64,000 nucleotides of DNA from an uncultured Bacteroidales bacterium (GTDB lineage: Bacteria > Bacteroidota > Bacteroidia > Bacteroidales > P3), in assembly GCA_947175635.1 (NCBI GenBank), contig CAMWNM010000002.1, positions 1 to 64,000 of the forward strand. Reading direction: 5' to 3'. The first letter of the stretch is position 1. Each line of letters begins with the position of its first letter. The position numbers were made by a program, and so were the translations under genes. Below are positions 55,649-64,000 of the stretch, one piece after another. Under the pieces are notes generated by a model, which had not been told where the DNA came from, searched no databases, and was given only the letters and a program-made list of their open reading frames with translations.

Positions 55649-56986
55649 ATGAATTACCTCCTATACAATGCCTTTGTGGTGAATGAAGGCAAATATTTCA
55701 AAGGCGGACTTTGCCTTAAAGATGGAATCATCGAATCGGTTTTCGAGGAAAAAGGGGAAACCGCCGAGAGGGAAATGCCCTGCGCTGCCGGTTACAGCCC
55801 CATAGACCTGCAGGGAGCCTGTATCCTACCGGGCGTTATCGACAGCCATGTGCATTTCCGGCAGCCCGGGCTTACCCATAAAGGCGATATCGCTTCCGAA
55901 TCGGCCGCCGCCCTCAGAGGAGGCGTAACCTCCTTTATGGATATGCCCAACACCCAACCGCAAACGCTCAGCCAAAGATTGTTGGCCGAAAAATATGAGG
56001 CGGCCGCCGGAACAAGCCTTGTAAACTACTCGTTTTACATGGGGTGCAGCGAAGACAATATGGAGGAAGTGCTTAAGACCGACCCCCGTTCGGTATGCGG
56101 AATCAAACTGTTTTTAGGTTCTTCAACCGGAAATATGCTGGTGCGGAATCCCCGTTATATAGATCTGTTGTTTAGGGAAGCCCCCACGCTGATCGCGGCG
56201 CATTGCGAAGATGAGGCCACCATAACCGAAAACATGACCGAATACAAGGAGAAATACGGCGAAAACGCACCTTTCGACGTACATGCCCTGATACGAAGCC
56301 GGGAAGCCTGTTTCCGGGCTTCGTCTTTTGCCACCGAACTGGCACGCAAGCATCAAACCCGTTTCCATCTCCTGCATATCTCTACCGAAAAGGAACTGGA
56401 ATTGTTGGATCACGAACTGATTTCAGGCGAGATTTGTTGCAATTACCTATGGTTCAGTCAAGAAGATTATAAAAAAAAGACTTGGCGGATAAAATGCAAT
56501 CCGGCCATCAAAACGCCGCACGACCGGGCTTCTTTGCAACAGGCCGTGAAAACGGGAAAATTTACCGTATCTACCGATCATGCGCCCCACACCCTGGAAG
56601 AAAAACAGAAGCCCTATTTTTCCTGCCCGTCCGGCGCACCCGGCATACAGCATAGTCTTCCCATGATGCTGGAATTGGTGCATCAAAAGGTATTTACTCT
56701 ACCGCAGGCGGTACAGGCCATGTGCCACCGTCCGGCCCAATTGTACAGAATAGAGCGAAGAGGATTCTTACGCGAAGGATACGCGGCCGATCTGGCCATT
56801 GTGAAACCCGATGAACCATGGACGGTAGAACGTTCGGATATCGCTTATAAATGCGGTTGGTCTCCGCTTGAAGGCGAACGTCTGCACGGCAAGGTCTGGA
56901 TGACATTCGTAAACGGCAACCTTGTGTACGGGGATGGCCGGATAGTGTTGCCCGGCTACAGAGGCGAGCGACTGCGGTTCCTATGA
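55649..56986 (+). CDS. pyrC: Dihydroorotase
   Basis: 'GVIDSHVHFRQPGLTHKGDIASESAAALRGGVTSFMDMPNTQP', 'IAAHCEDE', 'STDHAPHTLEEK', 'GAPGIQHSLPMMLELV'; ORF-track start 55523 is too early. Confidence 0.93.
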   Translation: MNYLLYNAFVVNEGKYFKGGLCLKDGIIESVFEEKGETAEREMPCAAGYSPIDLQGACILPGVIDSHVHFRQPGLTHKGDIASESAAALRGGVTSFMDMPNTQPQTLSQRLLAEKYEAAAGTSLVNYSFYMGCSEDNMEEVLKTDPRSVCGIKLFLGSSTGNMLVRNPRYIDLLFREAPTLIAAHCEDEATITENMTEYKEKYGENAPFDVHALIRSREACFRASSFATELARKHQTRFHLLHISTEKELELLDHELISGEICCNYLWFSQEDYKKKTWRIKCNPAIKTPHDRASLQQAVKTGKFTVSTDHAPHTLEEKQKPYFSCPSGAPGIQHSLPMMLELVHQKVFTLPQAVQAMCHRPAQLYRIERRGFLREGYAADLAIVKPDEPWTVERSDIAYKCGWSPLEGERLHGKVWMTFVNGNLVYGDGRIVLPGYRGERLRFL

Positions 56987-57100
56987 TTTCATTTGCCGCA
57001 TCGCCTTGCGGCGCTTGATAAAGACAGGCAAGAACGTGTCTTCTTCGTGGAGAAAACCGACCCTTCCCCAAAAGACAACCCGCTCGTTCTCCCTGAAAAA

Positions 57101-57133
57101 AAAGAGCCGTCCGGTAATACCGGACGGCTCTTT
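57101..57133. terminator. Bidirectional terminator between convergent pyrC and the FN3 protein gene
   Basis: aaagagccgtccggt-aat-accggacggctcttt, perfect 15-bp stem. Confidence 0.88.
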
Positions 57134-57167
57134 CATCACCTGCAAAAGGCTTCTGCGGAGTGTTTCT

Positions 57168-60100
57168 TTACGGCAGATAAACCTTGTACTGCGCCGTTTT
57201 ACCGTTGTGTTCGATCAGCACCACGGCCACCTTCGCACTTTGGCTGATGGTGAGGAGAAGATTCTCATCACTCTTTACCTTGTACCGACCCAACAGGAGG
57301 CCATCGGTGCCGATTACACGCACGCCGTCGATCTGCAACGCACCCGGATTGAGTACATGGATCTGGCCTTTGGTGGCGTAAACCTTGAAAGCGGCCGCCA
57401 ACACGTTTTCATTGGCGGCGCCTTCGGTGGTAAAGGTACTGCTTGCCCAACCGCTGTAGCGGTTGCCTGAACAAGCGGTAAGCACTGCCCACGAATAGGC
57501 GGTGTTCGGCTTCAAGCCGGCAAGCAGATAGCCGGTTTCCTCCAGATTCTTCACGCTGTCCCACACAGTAACGGCGCTTTCGCGGAAACGCAAGATGAAT
57601 CCGGCGTTTTCTTCCGTGCAATTCCATGTGAGAAGAGCCGATGTCTGTTCTATCGACTCAGCCTTCAAATCGGTAGGTTGCGGACAAACGGGCGTTTCGG
57701 TTGTGGTGAAAGTTTCCCATTCGCTCCATGCGCTCATATCCCCGGCGATACAGATACTGCGCAAACGTACCTGGTACGGTGTTTTTTCGTTCAATCCTGT
57801 CAGGGTATAGTTGTTCTCCGCCACATTCACCATACCCGAAATTTCGGCGGCGCCTTCCTTGCGGTAAGCCAGCTGATATTCCTCCGCCTCACCTTCCCAG
57901 CCAACAACAGCCGAAGCGTAAGAAGGTTCAACCTTTATTTGCGTAGGCGCGAAACAGGTGATACCCACGGTAATGAAACTTTCAAAATCCGTGTATTCGC
58001 TCATGTCGCCATCAGCCATGCTGCAAAGAGCCTGTACCCCACCTTCATAATTCCTTTCGGGCAAAAGGTTGTCGAATTCAAATCCTGTGGCATCGGTCGT
58101 GTAGAAAGTATAGTTTTCCTGACCCACCACACGGATACGGATGCGATAGCCCATCGCCTCCCCTTCCCAGGCAAGCCGGGCTCCGTTGCGGGTTATATCG
58201 GATACTTCCACCGATTTCACGGCCGCACAGTCTTCACCCCCTGTAACAAAGGAATATTGACTCCAGGCCGAGGTGTCCTCTTCACAGAGATGCCCTACAT
58301 ATACCGTATACGGCGTTCTCGGACTCAAATCGGAAAGTTCTATCCGACTCGATTCCGCAGTTTCGATAATCTGGTTTTCATCCTTCCTATATTTCACAAG
58401 CCATTGGGAAACCGTAAAGTCTTCATCCCAAACAAGTGTGGCGGTATTGATACCCAACTGTTTCAAACGGAGGTTTCTGGCTGTCGGGCATTCATAAACC
58501 ACACCCATGTTGTCTAACCACAGCATTTCCGCACTCGAACGCAAAACGCCCGTAACACCGACGGCCAATACGATTTCTTGACCGGCCCACTCCGACAAAT
58601 CCTTCTCTATACGGGTAGAATCGCCAAAAGCCGCCATTTCATCGGCGCTCCACAACCCGAGCGTATTGTCGGTAACGAATGTTTTTCCACCATCGGTCGA
58701 AACCCAGAGATACATCCGGTAGTTTTCATTGGCCGCCTTTTCTACCGTTGTGAAGGAGCCGGCAACCGAACCGTAAGCCGCATCGAAAACAAATCTGGCC
58801 GATGCCTCCGCATCCAGACGGATAGCCGGCAAACGCATGATGGCCGTGGCCGATGCCATCAATCCCACCGGAAAGGTAACGGTACCGTTGTCTTTTCCGG
58901 GAACGGCCTGACTTGTTTGTTTCCATTTGTAGAAATAGCTCATAGCCGTTCCTGTCTGATCCATATCCAGGATCTCGGGAAGCGTGCCGGTTTGCGATTT
59001 CATATCCCAACCTACAGGCAGGGTTATCGTGGCTCGGGGATTCATGACAATCGGCAGATTGTTGAAGTCTTCCAAGAAAGGAACACCCAAGCCGGTGGTG
59101 AACGTTTCAGACTCCGTCCACTCGCTTACCGAGCCCACGCCGCATACAGCCTGAACACGGGCCCTGTAGGTAGTGCTGGACTGCAAACCGCTAATGGTAT
59201 AGGGTCTTTGGGCCACATTATCCACCTGCATCCATTCCGTTTCATCTCCGGTTGCAACCGAATATGCCAGATTCCATACCCGTTCTTCGTTTTCACCGAT
59301 TGTCCAGGTAAGTTGAACCTGATTGCTTTCCAACGAATTTTCCACCACTTCCAAACGGGTGGGATAATCGCATTCGGGCACTTCCAGCAACCGGAAAGAG
59401 TATATGTTCAACGCATGGGTGTTTTTTTGGGAAGTAGCCCAGCGAAGACGCAGTTTCGCCGCTTTAACGTTTCCGTAGCCTTTGATGGTAAGCATACGGG
59501 TTACACGGTCGGAGGTGGAGGCGAACCGGTCGGCGTTCGATTTGGTGATGGCATAGGCTGGTGTATAGGTAAGCCCGTTGTCGGTGCTTACTTCAAATAC
59601 GATGGAATCCGTTTCACTCCATCTGGCGGGATTGTAAGCGGAATTTACATATCCCTCATAACCGGTCATCAGATATTCCATGATAAGGCGAACCGATTTG
59701 GCGGGAAAGTCCATCGGCGGAAAAGCCAGACAGGCTTCTCTCACCGTATCGTTTTCGGTGGTGACGGCAGCGAAAGAGTATTGCAGACCACCGTTTCTTT
59801 GCTTGGTGAACGCACTGGATGTACCGTCCCAACCGATGGGAACGTAAAAACTGATCATCTGCTCAAAATCTTCCGTAAAAGGAATTCTGGCAGGAGAAAG
59901 CAAATCGGCCTGCGCAAACGTGGTGGAATATACACCGTCGCTTCTTCTGGAGAAAGCCCCGAAATGGTAAACCTTGTTGTCTTCCACTTGTGTAAAGGAA
60001 ACTTCCGTACCGGCCTTCCCCATATAAAGAACCACTCCGCCAAAAGATCCATCGGCCTTGTAGAGGGTATCACCCGCTTTGGCCTGCGCGCCGGGAATAC

Positions 60101-61433
60101 CGAAATCGCCTTTATTCAACACGTTGCTATTATCATCCTTACCATGCCGATCGGTTACGGCCACCAACACTTCTTCATTCGAAGCGTTGGCCACGGTATT
60201 CAACCTTATTTCGGCATCGGACACCGAAACCACGTTCAATTCTGCCGGAGCACCGGTAAGCGTTGTGGCCTGGAATGCGGAAACATCACCATACCTAACA
60301 TCGCCCGTGCATTTGTAGTTGTAGAACCAAAGCGAATAGTGGTAAACGGTATTGGGTTCGATGGTATCTCGGTGATAATCGTACGAAGCATCCATATCGG
60401 AACCGAATTCGCTACCGTAGGTAGATTTGATGACAGTTCCCGGCAAATCGCCCAAAGAGATTACTTTACCGCCCAACAATTCATCTCCTTCCTTATAGAA
60501 GGTTCCGTCAACAGGCTTGCCCGTAACGGGAGTTGGGGAAACCAACAGGAGATAGGCATCGGCATCGGCGTTCTCCATCGTGGCGATAACCGTCAAAGCC
60601 GTGCTGGTGGCCTTTTCCAAGTTCATAACAGCCGTCAACGAAGGCTTTTGGCAAGGGTCAGGCAAAGAAAAGGTATAAAGCAGACCTCTGTCGAATTTTC
60701 TTTCTGCCGTAATCATTCCGCCACCATTTGCAGACTGATCCGTTTCCAGAAAATTCGTGGAAGTGGCCGTTCTGTAGTGCGCGCCGTCTTCTCCCGAAAT
60801 GCCGATGCAAAGGAACTGATACCAACCGGACTTTATCGTAATCTCATCAAACAGCAGTTCAATCCGGTTGTCTTCTTCATACAGTCTGATCTGATACCGC
60901 CACACATCCTGATCGGCATATTGTATCGAATACTCAACGGCCAACACCCGATTGCCTTCGTCTCCGGAAAGCAGGTATTTCACCGGCGACACAAAAGCAA
61001 GCCCGGTATTGGCGCCCAGTCCGATGGTCGGACTTACCATGCGGTAAATATTGTTTATCGTAGGCGTGCCTTGCAGATTCACTTCCACTTCGGCATCGGA
61101 TTTCAAACCCAACCAGATATAACCGATACCCGAAGCCAGGAATTTGTCGTACACCTTACCTTCGAAAGTAAAGTCGAAACCGATGGGAATGCCGGCCATG
61201 GAGGCGGTGGATTCCTGCAACAACAAACTTTCGGTGGCATTGAAAACCGTTAAAGGAATGTCGGCCGCCGCCGTTTCCATGGTTCGGGCCAAACTCACGG
61301 CATCTTCTCCCAACTGCGTATAGGTGTTGCCTTGTTCTGCCTTGAATTTATAAAATTGAACGCTCTGCGCCGACACAAAGCCGATACAAAGCATGCTTAA
61401 GATAAAAGCACTTGTTAAGAATGATTTTTTCAT
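57168..61433 (-). CDS. Large secreted multi-domain protein with fibronectin type III repeats and a T9SS-like C-terminal domain
   Basis: Signal peptide; repeated 'LTGLNEKTPYQVRLRSIC...GDMSAWSEWETFTT' FN3 units; C-terminal 'FKVYATKGQIHVLNPGALQIDGVRVIGTDGLLLGRYKV'. Confidence 0.85.
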   Translation of the reverse strand: MKKSFLTSAFILSMLCIGFVSAQSVQFYKFKAEQGNTYTQLGEDAVSLARTMETAAADIPLTVFNATESLLLQESTASMAGIPIGFDFTFEGKVYDKFLASGIGYIWLGLKSDAEVEVNLQGTPTINNIYRMVSPTIGLGANTGLAFVSPVKYLLSGDEGNRVLAVEYSIQYADQDVWRYQIRLYEEDNRIELLFDEITIKSGWYQFLCIGISGEDGAHYRTATSTNFLETDQSANGGGMITAERKFDRGLLYTFSLPDPCQKPSLTAVMNLEKATSTALTVIATMENADADAYLLLVSPTPVTGKPVDGTFYKEGDELLGGKVISLGDLPGTVIKSTYGSEFGSDMDASYDYHRDTIEPNTVYHYSLWFYNYKCTGDVRYGDVSAFQATTLTGAPAELNVVSVSDAEIRLNTVANASNEEVLVAVTDRHGKDDNSNVLNKGDFGIPGAQAKAGDTLYKADGSFGGVVLYMGKAGTEVSFTQVEDNKVYHFGAFSRRSDGVYSTTFAQADLLSPARIPFTEDFEQMISFYVPIGWDGTSSAFTKQRNGGLQYSFAAVTTENDTVREACLAFPPMDFPAKSVRLIMEYLMTGYEGYVNSAYNPARWSETDSIVFEVSTDNGLTYTPAYAITKSNADRFASTSDRVTRMLTIKGYGNVKAAKLRLRWATSQKNTHALNIYSFRLLEVPECDYPTRLEVVENSLESNQVQLTWTIGENEERVWNLAYSVATGDETEWMQVDNVAQRPYTISGLQSSTTYRARVQAVCGVGSVSEWTESETFTTGLGVPFLEDFNNLPIVMNPRATITLPVGWDMKSQTGTLPEILDMDQTGTAMSYFYKWKQTSQAVPGKDNGTVTFPVGLMASATAIMRLPAIRLDAEASARFVFDAAYGSVAGSFTTVEKAANENYRMYLWVSTDGGKTFVTDNTLGLWSADEMAAFGDSTRIEKDLSEWAGQEIVLAVGVTGVLRSSAEMLWLDNMGVVYECPTARNLRLKQLGINTATLVWDEDFTVSQWLVKYRKDENQIIETAESSRIELSDLSPRTPYTVYVGHLCEEDTSAWSQYSFVTGGEDCAAVKSVEVSDITRNGARLAWEGEAMGYRIRIRVVGQENYTFYTTDATGFEFDNLLPERNYEGGVQALCSMADGDMSEYTDFESFITVGITCFAPTQIKVEPSYASAVVGWEGEAEEYQLAYRKEGAAEISGMVNVAENNYTLTGLNEKTPYQVRLRSICIAGDMSAWSEWETFTTTETPVCPQPTDLKAESIEQTSALLTWNCTEENAGFILRFRESAVTVWDSVKNLEETGYLLAGLKPNTAYSWAVLTACSGNRYSGWASSTFTTEGAANENVLAAAFKVYATKGQIHVLNPGALQIDGVRVIGTDGLLLGRYKVKSDENLLLTISQSAKVAVVLIEHNGKTAQYKVYLP

Positions 61434-61455
61434 CTTTTTGGTTTTTAGTTTATGA

Positions 61456-63165
61456 TTATCTGTCCGCTACTTTCAACAGTTTGAAAAATCGTGTACCGGC
61501 AACGGTTTTTACCTCCACGATGCAGATCCGGGTGGAACGGTTCTGAAAACGAAGCCACACATCGGTTTCCGTGCGGATCGTTTCCGTTTTCAGACATCTT
61601 CCGTCGGCACCATACACACTTACTTTTTCAATCCGCAACGAGGAAGGATTGGCTATTCGGAAACCGCCTTCAACGCCGGCCACCGAAAGGGACTGCAAAA
61701 GCGTATTACCGGTATTGGCCGCAACCTCTTCCTTCAAATCAAGGAAGAGGCAGTCGCCGCTGCCTGTTATCGAATAGTTCTGTCCTATCAGCCTGCCGTT
61801 CCCATCCCGCACTTTATAGAAACCGGAAGGGGATTCCAGCCAACCGTCGTGCCAGGCATCCGAAAACTCCAACACATATATCCCGTCTTCCGGCAACGCA
61901 ACCGTATCGTTTATCGAACTTTGCTTTCCTGCCTCAAACGGCCCGTTCCGGTATAAAATCTCCCCTTTTCTGTTCCGAACCCGATAAGCCACTTCGTCTC
62001 CGTCCCTGTCGGTTTTCATTTCGATGCAGATGATACGGGAGCCAGACTTTACCGGTTCTTCGAAAACATAAGACAGTGCCTCTGCCTCAAAGGTCTGCCC
62101 GTTTATAGCCGACGGGGTCAATACCGCGGTGTTGACAGATTGGATTCCGTAACTTTCCACCGGTATTTCGCATATCCCTGTCTGATAGGGAAGAATGCAT
62201 ACTTCCGCCTCAATCTCGCTTTCAACACCGTTGATATCCGCAACAAACGAAATACGGGATATCGTATCGTTGCATTTATTACGCACTTTCACCGGAAAAA
62301 AATCGTAGCCATAGCGACGATCCGGCAGTGCAAGCGCAGTGAACTCCGCATCCGGATCTTCTTCGAGCCCGTTGATTTCGGGCTTGCAGCCGGTAACGTT
62401 CATTACCTCCCGCCTGCCTTCGGCCATGAACACCACCAATTCGATATCGCGGATCTCCAGATCGATGCCGCGGACCTCTTCGGGCAGGACATAAGTATAG
62501 CGGCGCGTGTAAACCTTACCTGCCTCGTTTTCCCTTATTTCCTCTCCCCATTGGCCGGTAAGCAGATGGCGCAACATATGTTCGTGCAAATAATTCTGTC
62601 CGCCGCCATTCTGGTAGCCGACAACATGATTCTGCACCAAAGCCACATTCAGAAGATGCATGTTTTCCGAACTCCCGTTCGGATAGCAATACTCCACATC
62701 CACCGTCAGTTCCCGGGTCCGGAAATCCACCACGGCTTGCGCATAGAGATTCACTTCCGCATCCTGCGCCGACAACAGCTTGGTGGCCTTGGTCCAGAGA
62801 CTCCGCGACAGGGCGGGATCCGGCTGGCCGTAAGGACGCCTGCTTATCGAACCGCTGGGAAAAAAGTCGGCTCCTGCATCGGCAAGCAGCGTGTCCCCGA
62901 AATCGGTACGGTAATCCGGATAACCTTCGCCCGGTTCGGCATACCAGCCTCCATGTACGGCAATCACATAAAAAGCATCCCCGCGCAACTCCTTCAAAGC
63001 GGAAGCCATCTCCGCCCCATCCGGACAGTTTCCGCATTTCATGCCCGTATATTCTTCCAGAAGAACCGCCCTCTTTTGAGGTACGGTGGAGACCCGCTGT
63101 GCTGCCAGATCATCCACCGCGCCCCACACGAGAGCCATACATACAAAACACAGCAAACGTTTCAT
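61456..63165 (-). CDS. Omp28-related secreted protein with thioredoxin-like CxxC and T9SS-like C terminus
   Basis: 'KRAVLLEEYTGMKCGNCPDGAEMASALKE', 'AVHGGWYAEP'; C-terminal 'STRICIVEVKTVAGTRFFKLLKV'. Confidence 0.8.
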   Translation of the reverse strand: MKRLLCFVCMALVWGAVDDLAAQRVSTVPQKRAVLLEEYTGMKCGNCPDGAEMASALKELRGDAFYVIAVHGGWYAEPGEGYPDYRTDFGDTLLADAGADFFPSGSISRRPYGQPDPALSRSLWTKATKLLSAQDAEVNLYAQAVVDFRTRELTVDVEYCYPNGSSENMHLLNVALVQNHVVGYQNGGGQNYLHEHMLRHLLTGQWGEEIRENEAGKVYTRRYTYVLPEEVRGIDLEIRDIELVVFMAEGRREVMNVTGCKPEINGLEEDPDAEFTALALPDRRYGYDFFPVKVRNKCNDTISRISFVADINGVESEIEAEVCILPYQTGICEIPVESYGIQSVNTAVLTPSAINGQTFEAEALSYVFEEPVKSGSRIICIEMKTDRDGDEVAYRVRNRKGEILYRNGPFEAGKQSSINDTVALPEDGIYVLEFSDAWHDGWLESPSGFYKVRDGNGRLIGQNYSITGSGDCLFLDLKEEVAANTGNTLLQSLSVAGVEGGFRIANPSSLRIEKVSVYGADGRCLKTETIRTETDVWLRFQNRSTRICIVEVKTVAGTRFFKLLKVADR

Positions 63166-63184
63166 CGTACTGTCGGTTGATGGC

Positions 63185-64000
63185 TTATCTCAGTATGATT
63201 TTTTCATAACAAACCTGCCCGCCTGCAATGGCACGCATCAGATACACGCCCGAAACCAAGTTGGCCGGACGCTGCCATTCAACAAGATTTTCTCCGGCTT
63301 CAAGGATTCCGTTGTAAACAACACCCACCGACGCACCCTTCACGTCCAGAAGTTCTATACGGGCGGCCGTTTGTCCGGTACCTTTATGATTCCATGCGAT
63401 CCGTGCCGAAGTCCCCACCGGATTCGGAGACACCCGCAAGGCCGAAGAAGCCTCTCCGACCGCTCTTTCATTGGCCGCGGAAGTATTTCCCAAAGAACCG
63501 TCCAGATGCAGATTCTGCCCGTAAACATTGTATGTGTTCAGATTATCAAAATCCCGGAAGTCGTTCCAAAAGAATATCCATTGGCCTTCCCTCATGGGTA
63601 AAGAAACCATATTGCTCTTGCTGCCGCCGGTTTCCCTCGACGAAATCGACACCGATGTATCCTGCCATACATATTTACCCTCGGCATCAACCAAAACGGC
63701 ATAAGCGTCAATCATATTGTCGCCGGCAAACATCTCCATATAAGCGGCCATCAAGGCTCCCTTGGGCGCCAATTGCAAACTATAATAGGCCAATGTGTGA
63801 TGTTCGAGCGGCGCTATATCCACCCCCATCGGATCCCACAGCAATTCGCCTTCGGCACTGATTTTCTGAGCGGCGATACGCTGCCACGCCTGCGTATTGG
63901 GGTCAAACTCACGCCACACACTGTAAAATGTACGGGTTTCCGCATCAAACACCACATCAGGAGCCGCGCAACGGTAATCGGGCGTATATCCCATGCGCAA
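63185..64000 (-). CDS. T9SS type A sorting-domain protein (5' end outside the window)
   Basis: C-terminal 'VSPNPVGTSARIAWNHKGTGQTAARIELLDVKGASVGVVYNGILEAGENLVEWQRPANLVSGVYLMRAIAGGQVCYEKIILR'; ORF runs to edge. Confidence 0.85.
   Translation of the reverse strand: MRMGYTPDYRCAAPDVVFDAETRTFYSVWREFDPNTQAWQRIAAQKISAEGELLWDPMGVDIAPLEHHTLAYYSLQLAPKGALMAAYMEMFAGDNMIDAYAVLVDAEGKYVWQDTSVSISSRETGGSKSNMVSLPMREGQWIFFWNDFRDFDNLNTYNVYGQNLHLDGSLGNTSAANERAVGEASSALRVSPNPVGTSARIAWNHKGTGQTAARIELLDVKGASVGVVYNGILEAGENLVEWQRPANLVSGVYLMRAIAGGQVCYEKIILR

Noticed and set aside
58578-61253. 891-aa plus-strand ORF opposite the FN3 protein gene
   Set aside because: Fully antisense to a coherent secreted FN3 protein; low-complexity R/H/G-rich translation typical of codon-bias shadow ORFs.
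1-64000. CRISPR array, rRNA operon, transposase or integrase
   Set aside because: No regularly spaced repeats, rRNA segments or recombinase/transposase-like ORFs were seen.

Overview
This is a chromosomal window from a Bacteroidota, probably Bacteroidales. The assignment rests on TAnnTTTG-type promoters, LytTR regulation, T9SS-like C-terminal domains and an FjTAL-like ammonia lyase. Most of it is core metabolism: NrdJ-type RNR, GlyRS, dGTPase, MnmA, IorAB, MetK, dihydroorotase, and a TolC/MacA/MacB efflux operon with its own LytS/LytTR regulators. The centrepiece is a roughly 22 kb, entirely minus-strand, tightly overlapping biosynthetic cluster (about 27.9-50.2 kb) of the aryl-polyene/flexirubin type. 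It encodes a tyrosine-ammonia-lyase-like enzyme, FabG, several ketosynthases including two probable chain-length-factor arrangements, two ACPs, hotdog dehydratases and a thioesterase, an O-methyltransferase, an LpxL-like acyltransferase, an MMPL-PlsC-methyltransferase fusion, GT2-DUF2062, a C45 NTN acyltransferase, a CrtI-like desaturase and an aryl-CoA-ligase-like protein. No DarA/DarB-like resorcinol genes are visible. Next to it, metK is preceded by a convincing SAM-II riboswitch with a matching Bacteroidetes promoter. Smaller accessory signals are a PanA(DUF4065)/RelE-like toxin-antitoxin pair with a promoter-embedded inverted repeat, a HEPN/Abi-like gene, gene remnants around 7.7-9.7 kb, a tRNA-Ser(CGA) and, at the right edge, three large secreted proteins with T9SS-like C termini. 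All calls come from reading the sequence and supplied translations; no database search was run.
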